64,000 nt of DNA, from assembly GCA_963775445.1 (NCBI GenBank), contig CAVZIT010000006.1:682001-746000 (forward strand). Direction: 5' to 3'. Below the pieces are notes generated by a model. It was not told the origin of the DNA, ran no database searches, and worked only from the letters and a program-made list of their open reading frames with translations. Source of the DNA: Dokdonella_A sp963775445 (GTDB taxonomy: Bacteria; Pseudomonadota; Gammaproteobacteria; Xanthomonadales; Rhodanobacteraceae). A program made the position numbers and the translations under genes. Each line of letters begins with the position of its first letter. Positions within the stretch are counted from its first letter, which is position 1. Below are positions 8,066 through 16,724 of the stretch, one piece after another.

Positions 8066-10021
8066 ATGAGCAAGCCGATATGGGAACCCGCAAGCGACCG
8101 CGTTGAACGCGCGAACCTCAGCCGCTTCATGCGCTTTGCGCGCGAGCAACTGGGTAACGGGGATATCGATCGCTACGCCTCGCTGTACGAATTTTCGATA
8201 CGCCATCCGGATCGGTTTTGGCCGCTGGTGTGGGAGTTCTGCGGAATCCGCGCCAGCGGCAATGCCGCAGAAGTTGTGGTCGACGCGGAATGCATGCCCG
8301 GCGCCAAATGGTTCCCGGGCGTGCGCCTCAATTTTGCGCAGAACCTCCTGCGCCATCGCGACGACAAGCTCGCAATCGTTTTCCACAACGAATCGGGCCA
8401 GCAACGCGAGCTGAGCTACGCCGATCTCCACGGTGAGGTCGGCCGCATGGCGCACGCGCTCGCCGGGGCGGGAGTCGGCGTCGGCGATCGCGTCGCCGGC
8501 TTTCTGCCCAATCTTCCGCAAGCCGTCATAGCGATGCTGGCAGCGACCTCGCTCGGCGCGATCTGGTCGTCGTGTTCGCCGGATTTCGGTATCGATGGCG
8601 TGGTCGATCGATTCGGCCAGATCGAACCAAAGGTCCTGTTCACGGCCGATGCGTACCACTATGGCGGGAAACGCTTCGATTGCCTCGGCAAGGTACGCAG
8701 CGTGATCGAGCGCATCCCTGCTATCGAGACTGTCGTCGTGATCGGCTATGTCGATGAAGCGCCGCGCCTCGACGACTTGCGCGGCGCGGTGAACTGGACC
8801 GACTTCGCGGGCAACGCGGCGCATGCGCCCGCGTTCGAGATGCTGCCGTTCGATCACCCGGTTTACATCATGTACTCCTCCGGCACCACGGGCCTGCCGA
8901 AGTCCATCGTGCACGGCGCGGGCGGTACCCTGATCCAGCACCTCAAGGAACTGGTGCTGCATACCGACCTCAAGCGAGAGGACCGTATTTTTTACTACAC
9001 CACGTGCGGCTGGATGATGTGGAACTGGATGGTCTCGAGCCTCGCGGTCGGCGCCACCATGGTGTTGTACGACGGCGCACCGTCGTATCCGGACGGAAAC
9101 GTGCTCTGGGATCTGGCCGATGAAGTCGGCATCAGCGTATTCGGTACCAGCGCGAAATGGCTGGCGGCGATCGACAAAGCCGGGATCAAACCCGCCTCGA
9201 CGCACAAGTTGCTGCAGTTGAAGACCATCCTGTCCACCGGCTCGCCATTGGCGCCGGAGACCTACGACTACGTTTACCGGGATATCAAGGATCGCGTGCT
9301 GCTCGCATCGATATCGGGCGGCACCGACATCGTTTCGTGTTTCGCCCTCGGCAATCCGCTGCTGCCGGTCTATCGCGGCGAATTGCAATGCCGCGGCCTC
9401 GGCATGAAAGTCGAGATTCTCGACGACGCAGGCAATCCCGTCCGCGGCGAACCCGGCGAACTGGCCTGCACCGCGCCGTTTCCTTCGATGCCGGTCGCGT
9501 TCTGGAACGATCCGGAGGGCGAGAAATATCGCAAGGCGTATTTCTCACGCGTGCCGGGCGTGTGGTGCCATGGTGATCACGCCATGCTGACCGAGCACGA
9601 CGGCATCGTCATTTTCGGGCGTTCCGATGCGACCCTCAATCCGGGCGGCGTGCGCATCGGTACCGCCGAGATCTATCGCCAGGTCGAGCAGGTGCCGGAC
9701 GTGCTCGAGGCGATCGCCGTCGGTCAGAAATGGGAGGACGATGAACGCGTCATCCTGTTCGTGCGCCTGCGCGAAGGCGCACGCCTCGACGAGGCATTGC
9801 GCACGCGCATCACCAAGCAGATACGCGGCAACACCACACCGCGGCACGTTCCGGCGAAAATCCTCCAGGTGACCGATATCCCGCGCACGATTTCGGGCAA
9901 GATCACCGAGATTGCCGTCCGCGACACGATTCACGGCCGCGCGGTCAAGAACACCGATGCGCTGGCCAATCCTGGGGCGCTTTCGCAGTATCGCGACCTT
10001 GCCGAGCTGCGCCAGCCGTGA
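8066..10021 (+). CDS. Acetoacetate-CoA ligase
   Basis: Activates acetoacetate to acetoacetyl-CoA with ATP, feeding ketone bodies or polyhydroxybutyrate breakdown products into central metabolism. The 651-residue protein has an ACAS_N-type N-terminus, the AMP-binding P-loop YSSGTTGLPK (residues 270-279), the downstream motif SISGGTDIVSCF and a C-terminal RTISGKI segment with the adenylation lysine. The YSSGTTGLPKSIVHG and GCSLKAY-free architecture, the FxxLWxFCGI-like start and the length fit acetoacetyl-CoA synthetase better than acetyl-CoA synthetase. A strong GGGAGGGG ribosome-binding site precedes the ATG at 8066. Confidence 0.92.
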   Translation: MSKPIWEPASDRVERANLSRFMRFAREQLGNGDIDRYASLYEFSIRHPDRFWPLVWEFCGIRASGNAAEVVVDAECMPGAKWFPGVRLNFAQNLLRHRDDKLAIVFHNESGQQRELSYADLHGEVGRMAHALAGAGVGVGDRVAGFLPNLPQAVIAMLAATSLGAIWSSCSPDFGIDGVVDRFGQIEPKVLFTADAYHYGGKRFDCLGKVRSVIERIPAIETVVVIGYVDEAPRLDDLRGAVNWTDFAGNAAHAPAFEMLPFDHPVYIMYSSGTTGLPKSIVHGAGGTLIQHLKELVLHTDLKREDRIFYYTTCGWMMWNWMVSSLAVGATMVLYDGAPSYPDGNVLWDLADEVGISVFGTSAKWLAAIDKAGIKPASTHKLLQLKTILSTGSPLAPETYDYVYRDIKDRVLLASISGGTDIVSCFALGNPLLPVYRGELQCRGLGMKVEILDDAGNPVRGEPGELACTAPFPSMPVAFWNDPEGEKYRKAYFSRVPGVWCHGDHAMLTEHDGIVIFGRSDATLNPGGVRIGTAEIYRQVEQVPDVLEAIAVGQKWEDDERVILFVRLREGARLDEALRTRITKQIRGNTTPRHVPAKILQVTDIPRTISGKITEIAVRDTIHGRAVKNTDALANPGALSQYRDLAELRQP

Positions 10022-10043
10022 CTCGCTGCGCCCGGCCAAGCCG

Positions 10044-11072
10044 ATGAATATCACCGCCGTCCGACCCGTCGATAACCCGAGCGTGCCTCACGTCACCGTG
10101 GCCGTGCCGATCTACAACGAGGTGGAGAACATCCCGATCCTGTATCGGCGGATCGGAGATGCGCTCGGCGCACTCGGTCATTCGTGGGAACTCGTTCTAG
10201 TCGATGATGGCAGCAACGACGGCTCGAGCGATGCACTCGATGCGATCGCCGAATCCGATCCGCGCGTCACGGTGGTGCATTTCCCGCGCAACTATGGACA
10301 GACCGCTGCAATGATGGCAGCGATGGATTACGCACGCGGCCAGATCATCGTTCCCATGGACGGCGACCTGCAGAACGATCCGAAGGACATCGGCCCGCTG
10401 CTGGCCAAACTCGAGGAAGGGTTCGACGTCGTATCCGGCTGGCGCAAGGATCGCCAGGACGATGCGATTCGGCGCAACCTGCCAAGCCGTATCGCCAACC
10501 GCATCATCTCGCGCGTATCCGGGGTCAAGCTGCACGACTACGGTTGTTCGCTCAAGGCCTACCGGCGCGACGTGCTCGACGGCGTGAAGCTGTATGGAGA
10601 GATGCATCGCTTCGTGCCGATCTACGCGGCCTGGAACGGCGCGCGCGTCGGCGAGATTCCGGTGCAGCATCACGCACGGCTGCACGGCGAGTCCAAATAC
10701 GGTCTCGAACGGGTGGTCAAGGTGGTGCTCGACCTCATGGTCGTCAAGTTCCTGTTCCGTTACGCCGACAAGCCGATGTACGTGTTCGGCAGCTTCGGGT
10801 TGCTCAGCCTGTTTGCCGCGTCAGCTTGCGGGCTGTGGGCTCTGGCGCTGAAATTCCTTGCCGGCACGTCCCTGATCCAGACGCCGTTGCCGCTGCTGAC
10901 CGTGTTCCTCGGTGCGATTGGCGTGCTGAGCATTCTCATGGGTCTTCTGGCGGAGATGCTCAACCGCACCTACCACGAATCCCAAGCCAAACCGGTCTAT
11001 CGGATTGCACGCGTGGTACGTGCCGGCGGCACAACCGATTCGCCACCGCGCACGTCCGGCGCGACCGGCTGA
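10044..11072 (+). CDS. DPM1/GtrB-type family 2 glycosyltransferase
   Basis: A 342-residue inner-membrane glycosyltransferase likely to load a sugar onto undecaprenyl phosphate. The GT-A domain (about residues 14-230) shows VDDGSNDGS for nucleotide binding and PMDGDLQNDP as the DxD metal site. Two hydrophobic segments follow (about 235-265 and 275-305), as in GtrB/ArnC/DPM1 proteins. The ATG at 10044 starts directly before the conserved fold. It lies 22 bases after the acetoacetate-CoA ligase stop and 15 bases before asnB, so the three may be transcribed together. The sugar substrate cannot be inferred. Confidence 0.88.
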   Translation: MNITAVRPVDNPSVPHVTVAVPIYNEVENIPILYRRIGDALGALGHSWELVLVDDGSNDGSSDALDAIAESDPRVTVVHFPRNYGQTAAMMAAMDYARGQIIVPMDGDLQNDPKDIGPLLAKLEEGFDVVSGWRKDRQDDAIRRNLPSRIANRIISRVSGVKLHDYGCSLKAYRRDVLDGVKLYGEMHRFVPIYAAWNGARVGEIPVQHHARLHGESKYGLERVVKVVLDLMVVKFLFRYADKPMYVFGSFGLLSLFAASACGLWALALKFLAGTSLIQTPLPLLTVFLGAIGVLSILMGLLAEMLNRTYHESQAKPVYRIARVVRAGGTTDSPPRTSGATG

Positions 11073-11087
11073 ACCCGGGACTGCGCC

Positions 11088-12956
11088 GTGTGCGGAATCG
11101 CGGGATTCTTCGGCGCGGGCGACGCGAACGTCCTCCAGCGCATGGCCGATCGTCTGGTCCATCGCGGACCGGATGACGAAGGCTTTTCGATCGACGCGGA
11201 CCAGCGCCACTTTCTCGCATTCCGTCGCCTCGCGATACTCGATATTCCGGGCGGACGGCAACCGATGACCAGCGCGGACGGCACATACACGCTGGTTTTC
11301 AATGGCGAGATCTACAACTTTCGCGAACTGCGCGCTGAACTGGTTCTCCTGGGCGCGGTATTCCGCAGCGATCACTCCGATACCGAAGTGCTGCTGCACG
11401 GATATCGCACCTGGGGAAACGAGCTGCCGCAGCATCTCAACGGCATGTGGGCATTCGCGATCGTGGATCGGGAACGCCGTCGCGTATTCCTTTCGCGCGA
11501 CCGCTTCGGCAAGAAGCCGTTGTACTGGTGCCTGCGCAACGACACCTTCGTCTTCGCTTCTGAACTGACCGCATTGCGCGAACACCCGCTGACGCCAACC
11601 GAGCTGTCGGCTGACGCGCTACGCAAATATTTTGCGTACGGATTCGTCCCGGCGCCACTGACGTTCCTTGCCGGCGCCAACAAGTTGCCGGCGGGTCACT
11701 CGCTGAGTTTTGACCTGCAATTGCGCGCGACGCGCGTCACGCGCTACTGGCGTTATCAGCCGGAACCCGCAGATGTCCGACCCGCGGGCATCGAGCAGCG
11801 CTGGATCGAGGAATTCACTTCGCTGCTCGATGCCGCGGTCGCGCGCCGCCTCGTCGCCGACGTACCGGTCGGCTGCTTTGTCTCCGGCGGCATCGATTCG
11901 TCGACCGTTGCGGCGCTCGCGATGAAGCATGTCGGTCGCGACCGCCTCAAGACTTACTCGATCGGATTTCGCGAAGCGAGCTTCGACGAAACACACTATG
12001 CGAGCCTGGTCGCACGGCACATTCGCGCCGAACATCACGTCGAGAACCTGTCGATCGAGCGCGCACTTGAGATCCTTCCCGACCTGGCGTTGCGCCTGGA
12101 TGAGCCGATCGCCGACTCGTCGATCCTGCCGACTTCGCTGTTGTGCCAGCACGCACGTCGCGACGTCACCGTCGCGCTCGGCGGCGACGGTGCGGACGAA
12201 TTGCTGGCCGGTTACGATCCATTCCGCGCATTGCGCTACGCGCGCTGGTATCGGCGCGTAATCCCGAAGCCGGTGCATCAGGCGATATCGCATCTCGCCT
12301 CGCGGCTGCCGGTTTCGCACGGTTACATGAGTTTCGACTTTCGCCTCAAGCGAACGCTCCGCGGTCTCGATCACCCGGCGCACCTGTGGCTTCCCGTGTG
12401 GATGGCACCGCTGGCTCCATCGGAACTCGAGCAATTGTTCGGCGAGAAGATCGACCTTGACGACCTTTACAGCGAAGCCATCGAAACCTGGGACGATTGT
12501 TCGAGCGACGATCCGATCGAACGCGCGATCGCGTTCTACATCAGGCTCTATCTGCAGGACGATATTCTCGCCAAGGTCGATCGCGCGAGCATGCTGAACT
12601 CGCTCGAGGTGCGCGCGCCATTCCTCGATGTCGATCTGGTCGATTTCCTGCGGCGGCTGCCATCCGACATGAAATTGCGCGCAGGCACCGGCAAGTGGAT
12701 TCTGCGACGCGCAGCGGAATCGCTGCTGCCACCTGAAATTCTCTCACGCCCGAAGCAAGGCTTCGCCGTCCCGATCGGACGCTGGCTGCACGATGGGGCG
12801 TTGCCGCAGCACGATACCGCAGCGGTCAATCCGGCGTTCTGGCGCGCGCGCAACGCAGAGCATCGTTCCGGAAAGTCCGATCAGCGAATGGGACTTTGGA
12901 GCGAATGGATGCTCGATGCATCGACACTCGGCAAACTGCCCATTGCGTCAACCTGA
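11088..12956 (+). CDS. asnB: Asparagine synthase (glutamine-hydrolysing)
   Basis: Makes asparagine from aspartate, ATP and glutamine, or acts as an amidotransferase in surface-polysaccharide synthesis. The 622-residue protein starts with GTG, so that after Met removal Cys2 (MCGIAGFFG) becomes the N-terminal nucleophile of the class II glutaminase domain (1-210). The synthetase domain has the PP-loop SGGIDSS (266-272) and the downstream LGGDGADELLAGY motif. The length and the position after a GtrB-type glycosyltransferase and near other glycan genes fit the AsnB paralogues of polysaccharide loci, so a dedicated role there is plausible. Confidence 0.94.
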   Translation: MCGIAGFFGAGDANVLQRMADRLVHRGPDDEGFSIDADQRHFLAFRRLAILDIPGGRQPMTSADGTYTLVFNGEIYNFRELRAELVLLGAVFRSDHSDTEVLLHGYRTWGNELPQHLNGMWAFAIVDRERRRVFLSRDRFGKKPLYWCLRNDTFVFASELTALREHPLTPTELSADALRKYFAYGFVPAPLTFLAGANKLPAGHSLSFDLQLRATRVTRYWRYQPEPADVRPAGIEQRWIEEFTSLLDAAVARRLVADVPVGCFVSGGIDSSTVAALAMKHVGRDRLKTYSIGFREASFDETHYASLVARHIRAEHHVENLSIERALEILPDLALRLDEPIADSSILPTSLLCQHARRDVTVALGGDGADELLAGYDPFRALRYARWYRRVIPKPVHQAISHLASRLPVSHGYMSFDFRLKRTLRGLDHPAHLWLPVWMAPLAPSELEQLFGEKIDLDDLYSEAIETWDDCSSDDPIERAIAFYIRLYLQDDILAKVDRASMLNSLEVRAPFLDVDLVDFLRRLPSDMKLRAGTGKWILRRAAESLLPPEILSRPKQGFAVPIGRWLHDGALPQHDTAAVNPAFWRARNAEHRSGKSDQRMGLWSEWMLDASTLGKLPIAST

Positions 12957-13120
12957 GCGGCTATGTGACGCCGTTCCGAAGCCCTCTTGTTCCCCTTCGC
13001 TCGCTTTGCGGGGGAAGCTGCCCGAAGGGCGGAAGAAGTGCGATGCCGCGAACACCCTCCTCAACGGCCGGTAATATGCGGAGTGCTTTGCCCACTCAGT
13101 TGGCGCGCTGCGCCGAGGCG

Positions 13121-15403
13121 TCAATTCGACGGATTGCCGTCGAAACTCGCGCCAAGGATCCGGTCGAAAATCTCGATATTGCTGCCATCGTAGAAGCGGA
13201 TTTGGCCGTCCATTGCGGTCCACAACACGCCATTGGCAACCGCGGTCGGTGAATCGTCCACTGCATCCGCGTTAGCCAGTTGCAAAACCGTAGGCGTCCA
13301 CTCTCCACCGTCGTAATCGAAGCGCACCAAATCGTCTTCGCCGGTTCGCACGTACACGCCCAGATCGGAGCCGGTCGCAACGGGCTGTCCCGGGCTGCCT
13401 TCGAGTTCAAGCCCGCTCCCCAGCGACAGCGAAGTCGCGAGCCATGGCGGCACGCCGATCGATGATGTGGTCTCCCACAAGGCACCGGCAAGATCGGTGT
13501 AATAGACGCGATCGAGCCCGTCGTAGCGCTGCGCCGACGGGAAACCGCGCAGGGTCCCGTCCACGCCGCTGATTCTCTGCGGCGATTCCCACGCGCCGCC
13601 GCCTTCACGCAGCAGACCATACAGGGCTCGTGGTTGCTCCACGCAAGACGTGACGTCCGGCGGCACGGGCGCCGGGTCGGTGTAGGTCGTATCGCCACTG
13701 CGATAGCTCGCATCGAGGCGTCCGGCATCATCGCCGGTCATGGCCGGGCGACCGACCGCGTGAGTCGCCTGGCCTGCGAGCGCGAGCGTCTGGCCGCCGG
13801 ACGTCACGTGCCAGTGGTAAAAATCGGTTCCCGGCGCGTCGTTGTCACGTGGTGCCTGTGCGAGGGCATCGAACTCGCCCGGCGCAAGCGAAATTGCGAC
13901 CGGGCTGGTAACCACATGGCCGCTCGGGACAACCACGCCGGCACCGTTGTCGGTGATCAAGGGCACCGAGGACCACTGGCCGTTGTTGTAGTACACAAGC
14001 TCCGGCAGATCGGTTTCGTTTCGCACCAGCACGTCGATCGGATGCACCGCGTTCTCCAGAACAAATGGGACGCCAACCACGGGAAATCCGAGATCCTGCC
14101 AGCCGCTCGCGGCGTAGTACCACAGATTACCGTCGCTGCCACGTTTCACGACGCTTGCCTGCGATGCGGCGCCCAATTTTGCGTGAGCCCCATCCAGCGC
14201 CGCGAGCAACACGTTGTGCGCGGCGTCGCGCGAGATCTGGTGGATCGTTGCGGCTTCATCGGTATCGAGCGTGAAATGACCACTGCTTCCCGACGCATGC
14301 AATGCGCGCCGAACCTTGCCTTCGTAGTTGCGCAGGTCGCTGTCCCAGGCGGAAGGATCGGCATGTTCGGCTTGACCGAAACAGCAGCTGTCGCGACGGT
14401 TGAGCACCTGAATCTGCTCGCGACCAGCACCGTATCCTCCAAGCACGTACAGATCGAGATACCCCGCGATGCTGTACATGTCGGTGATGTACTGTTCGGT
14501 GTCTCCAAGCTCATCACACGGTTGGGTTGTCGGATCGTCGGGCGACCGGCCGTCATAGAACATGCGGCCAAGAGCCGTCATCACGGTGGCGTTGCGAAGG
14601 TACAGCGGCAGCGATCCGGCGACCGGGACACTGAGTTTCACGCGCGGATCGAGCGCGGCATAGATCGTCGTGGTCCAGCCACCCCCGGAAAGCCCGGTCA
14701 TGCTGACATCGGTGTAACTGTCCTGCGTGAGAAGGTAGTTGAGACTGCGCAGCGTGGTATCCAGAAAATAGCGCATCCCGCTACCGGACGCGGGTGCCTG
14801 ATCCGGCTCGAACAGCCATCCATGCCCATGCGTGAGACACTGGTCCGCCGTGTACAGGGGCATCAGCACCGCCAGCACGTCGTAACCGTCGGCCACGAGC
14901 GCATTGATCGTCATCTGCAATCCCATGTAGTAGCGCGGGGCGAAGAAATGCAGCGCATCCTCGCCGTCGGCGAACGTGTATTGGCACATGTCCGGCGCCA
15001 TGTGTCCGTTGTGCACGATGACCAGTCGATGGCGCCGGTTGGCCTGTGGGATGAAATGCCAGGCGCGTCCGTCGATCACATCGCCGTTCGCGGTCGGCAT
15101 GGCGACATGCAACGCATCCACGCGCAGCAGATTGTCGCTGCAACCGATCGGGTCGGGTACGCTCTTGACGATGTCGACATCATCGTCGGTCGGCAGCGTC
15201 GATTGGCCCCAGATGTATTCGTAGAGCTGCTCGCGCACTGCCTGCGCATCGGCCGCGCTTGCGATATGGACCATGCTGTCGTCGACGATCTGGATCGGGC
15301 AGATGTCGAGTGATGTGGCTCGCACGGTGCCGGGGCCACAACCGGCAACTGCCAGGACGGTAGCCATGAGGGCACCAACAACCACTGAAATTCGATCGCG
15401 CAT
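13121..15403 (-). CDS. Large lipoprotein with alpha/beta-hydrolase domain and repeat C-terminus
   Basis: A 760-residue exported protein of unknown function. It has a lipoprotein signal peptide with lipobox LAVAGC, giving a lipidated Cys22. Residues about 85-400 look like an alpha/beta hydrolase: the nucleophile elbow GLSGGG lies at 237-242 with Ser239, and a candidate catalytic His occurs in SSGHFTLD near 385. The last 250 residues contain repeated aromatic motifs (GNLWYYAASGWQDLG, GALWETTSS, GVLWTAMDGQIRFYDGS) that resemble beta-propeller blades used for carbohydrate or cell-surface binding. The gene is convergent with asnB. I cannot name a substrate; a secreted esterase or deacylase acting on surface glycans is a guess. 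Confidence 0.75.
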   Translation of the reverse strand: MRDRISVVVGALMATVLAVAGCGPGTVRATSLDICPIQIVDDSMVHIASAADAQAVREQLYEYIWGQSTLPTDDDVDIVKSVPDPIGCSDNLLRVDALHVAMPTANGDVIDGRAWHFIPQANRRHRLVIVHNGHMAPDMCQYTFADGEDALHFFAPRYYMGLQMTINALVADGYDVLAVLMPLYTADQCLTHGHGWLFEPDQAPASGSGMRYFLDTTLRSLNYLLTQDSYTDVSMTGLSGGGWTTTIYAALDPRVKLSVPVAGSLPLYLRNATVMTALGRMFYDGRSPDDPTTQPCDELGDTEQYITDMYSIAGYLDLYVLGGYGAGREQIQVLNRRDSCCFGQAEHADPSAWDSDLRNYEGKVRRALHASGSSGHFTLDTDEAATIHQISRDAAHNVLLAALDGAHAKLGAASQASVVKRGSDGNLWYYAASGWQDLGFPVVGVPFVLENAVHPIDVLVRNETDLPELVYYNNGQWSSVPLITDNGAGVVVPSGHVVTSPVAISLAPGEFDALAQAPRDNDAPGTDFYHWHVTSGGQTLALAGQATHAVGRPAMTGDDAGRLDASYRSGDTTYTDPAPVPPDVTSCVEQPRALYGLLREGGGAWESPQRISGVDGTLRGFPSAQRYDGLDRVYYTDLAGALWETTSSIGVPPWLATSLSLGSGLELEGSPGQPVATGSDLGVYVRTGEDDLVRFDYDGGEWTPTVLQLANADAVDDSPTAVANGVLWTAMDGQIRFYDGSNIEIFDRILGASFDGNPSN

Positions 15404-15480
15404 GGCCCGTTACTCCCGCGGTTCGTCCGCCGACGCCTGCGCCGGATGGCAACGCCTTCGCCGTCGCATCGACGCGCGAA

Positions 15481-16212
15481 TCAGCGGACGGAAGCCACCA
15501 GGCAGAACGAGACGCCGAACGGCGGCCGCAATATCGGCGCCGACCGGACGTCGAGCCGGAACACGACCTTCAATATCCGGTTGATCAGCGGCGAGTTGAT
15601 CTGATTCTCATTGCGCGCGCTAATGCCCGCAATTCGGACGGCGCGACGCACCAGCAATATCGGAAGGAACAACAGATAATTGAAGTAGAAGTGGCGCAAA
15701 TCGCGCAGCCCGGCCTTTTCTGCGCGTCTGCGCAATTCGCGTCCAAGATAGCGGCGCTTGTGATGGGCGACTTCATCCTGACCGCCCCACAGGAACTCGA
15801 ATGCCGGGACCGTGACCAGGACGTGCCCGTTTGGTTTCAGAACGCGTCTGATTTCGGTGAGCGCCGACACATCATCGTCGACGTGCTCCAGAATATCGGT
15901 CGCGAGAATCAGGTCGAACGAGGCGTCGGGAAATGGCAACGCGCACACGTCGCCCTTGGTTACCTTTCCATACCCCTTGTCTGCACACCAGCGCACCGCC
16001 TCGTCGCTCGCGTCCAGGCCCTCGAAACGGCGAAAGCCGAGATCGCGCAGCATGCGCAAATTGGTTCCGGTGCTGGTGCCGATATCGAGAATCCTCGCGT
16101 CGACCGGAATCTCAAGATCTGCAATGAGGCGTGCCAGCAACCGACGCCGTTCTGTGAACCACCAGTGCGTCGATTCGATCTCAGCTTCGATAGCGTAGGC
16201 CGAAACCTCCAT
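15481..16212 (-). CDS. Class I SAM-dependent methyltransferase
   Basis: A 243-residue Methyltransf_11-type enzyme. The SAM-binding loop ARILDIGTSTGTNL lies at about residues 39-52, the acidic post-II residue in FEGLDASD near 64-70, and the core strand FDLILATDILEHVDDD near 99-114. Residues 150-243 contain a basic helical region and a short hydrophobic stretch (YLLFLPILLVRRAV) that could hold it at the membrane, as in methyltransferases acting on lipid-linked glycans. Its neighbours are glycan and membrane proteins. Substrate unknown. Confidence 0.83.
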   Translation of the reverse strand: MEVSAYAIEAEIESTHWWFTERRRLLARLIADLEIPVDARILDIGTSTGTNLRMLRDLGFRRFEGLDASDEAVRWCADKGYGKVTKGDVCALPFPDASFDLILATDILEHVDDDVSALTEIRRVLKPNGHVLVTVPAFEFLWGGQDEVAHHKRRYLGRELRRRAEKAGLRDLRHFYFNYLLFLPILLVRRAVRIAGISARNENQINSPLINRILKVVFRLDVRSAPILRPPFGVSFCLVASVR

Positions 16213-16314
16213 TGCTTGCGCAGTCCATCAGCAGGCGATCGGGAAATGCTAGTCTAACGCGTTTGAATTCCCGGGTATTCTCGCCATTCCGCAATTGCGG
16301 AGCGTGTAACGGGC

Positions 16315-16686
16315 ATGACTGATTTAGGCGCTCACCTCAGCACCCACCGTGCACTCGGATTTGCGGCGTTGTGCGTCGTGATCGTCGGTAGCGCGACCGG
16401 CAATCTGCTGCTCAAGATAGGTGCCGAGCCTCGTCCGCCCGGATCGCTGATTTTCGGGCTTGTCGCGTGGCAGACGATCGCTGGAATCGCGAGTTTCGGA
16501 TGCGGCGTGATTGCCTACGCGTGGGCGTTGAAACAGTTCGAATTGCATGTCGCACAGATCGTGATTTCGCTGCAATACGTCCTCGCGATCCTGCTCGCGT
16601 CGACCGTGCTCGGCGAGCACATTTCGCTGACCCAGTGGTCCGGCATTGCTTTGATTGCTGCCGGATTGTTCGTCTGCATGCAGTAA
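16315..16686 (+). CDS. Small four-helix EamA/SMR-type membrane protein
   Basis: A 123-residue integral membrane protein with four predicted helices (roughly residues 13-33, 43-64, 72-92, 99-120). The final helices (VISLQYVLAILLASTVLGEHISLTQWSGIALIAAGLFV) match one half of an EamA/DMT transporter, like ArnE/ArnF or small multidrug-resistance proteins. Given the adjoining YfhO-like protein and methyltransferase, an ArnE/F-like flippase subunit for undecaprenyl-linked sugars is the best guess. It is divergent from the methyltransferase upstream, with about 100 bases for promoters. Confidence 0.8.
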   Translation: MTDLGAHLSTHRALGFAALCVVIVGSATGNLLLKIGAEPRPPGSLIFGLVAWQTIAGIASFGCGVIAYAWALKQFELHVAQIVISLQYVLAILLASTVLGEHISLTQWSGIALIAAGLFVCMQ

Positions 16687-16724
16687 GGTTCCGTGCCGGC
16701 TGCGCAAAGGGTGGACTGCACAAC

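Noticed and set aside
12957..13120. Terminator between asnB and the lipoprotein gene
   Set aside because: A hairpin-like CCCTTCGCTCGCTTTGCGGG occurs but has no T-run on either strand; it looks like a degraded short repeat.
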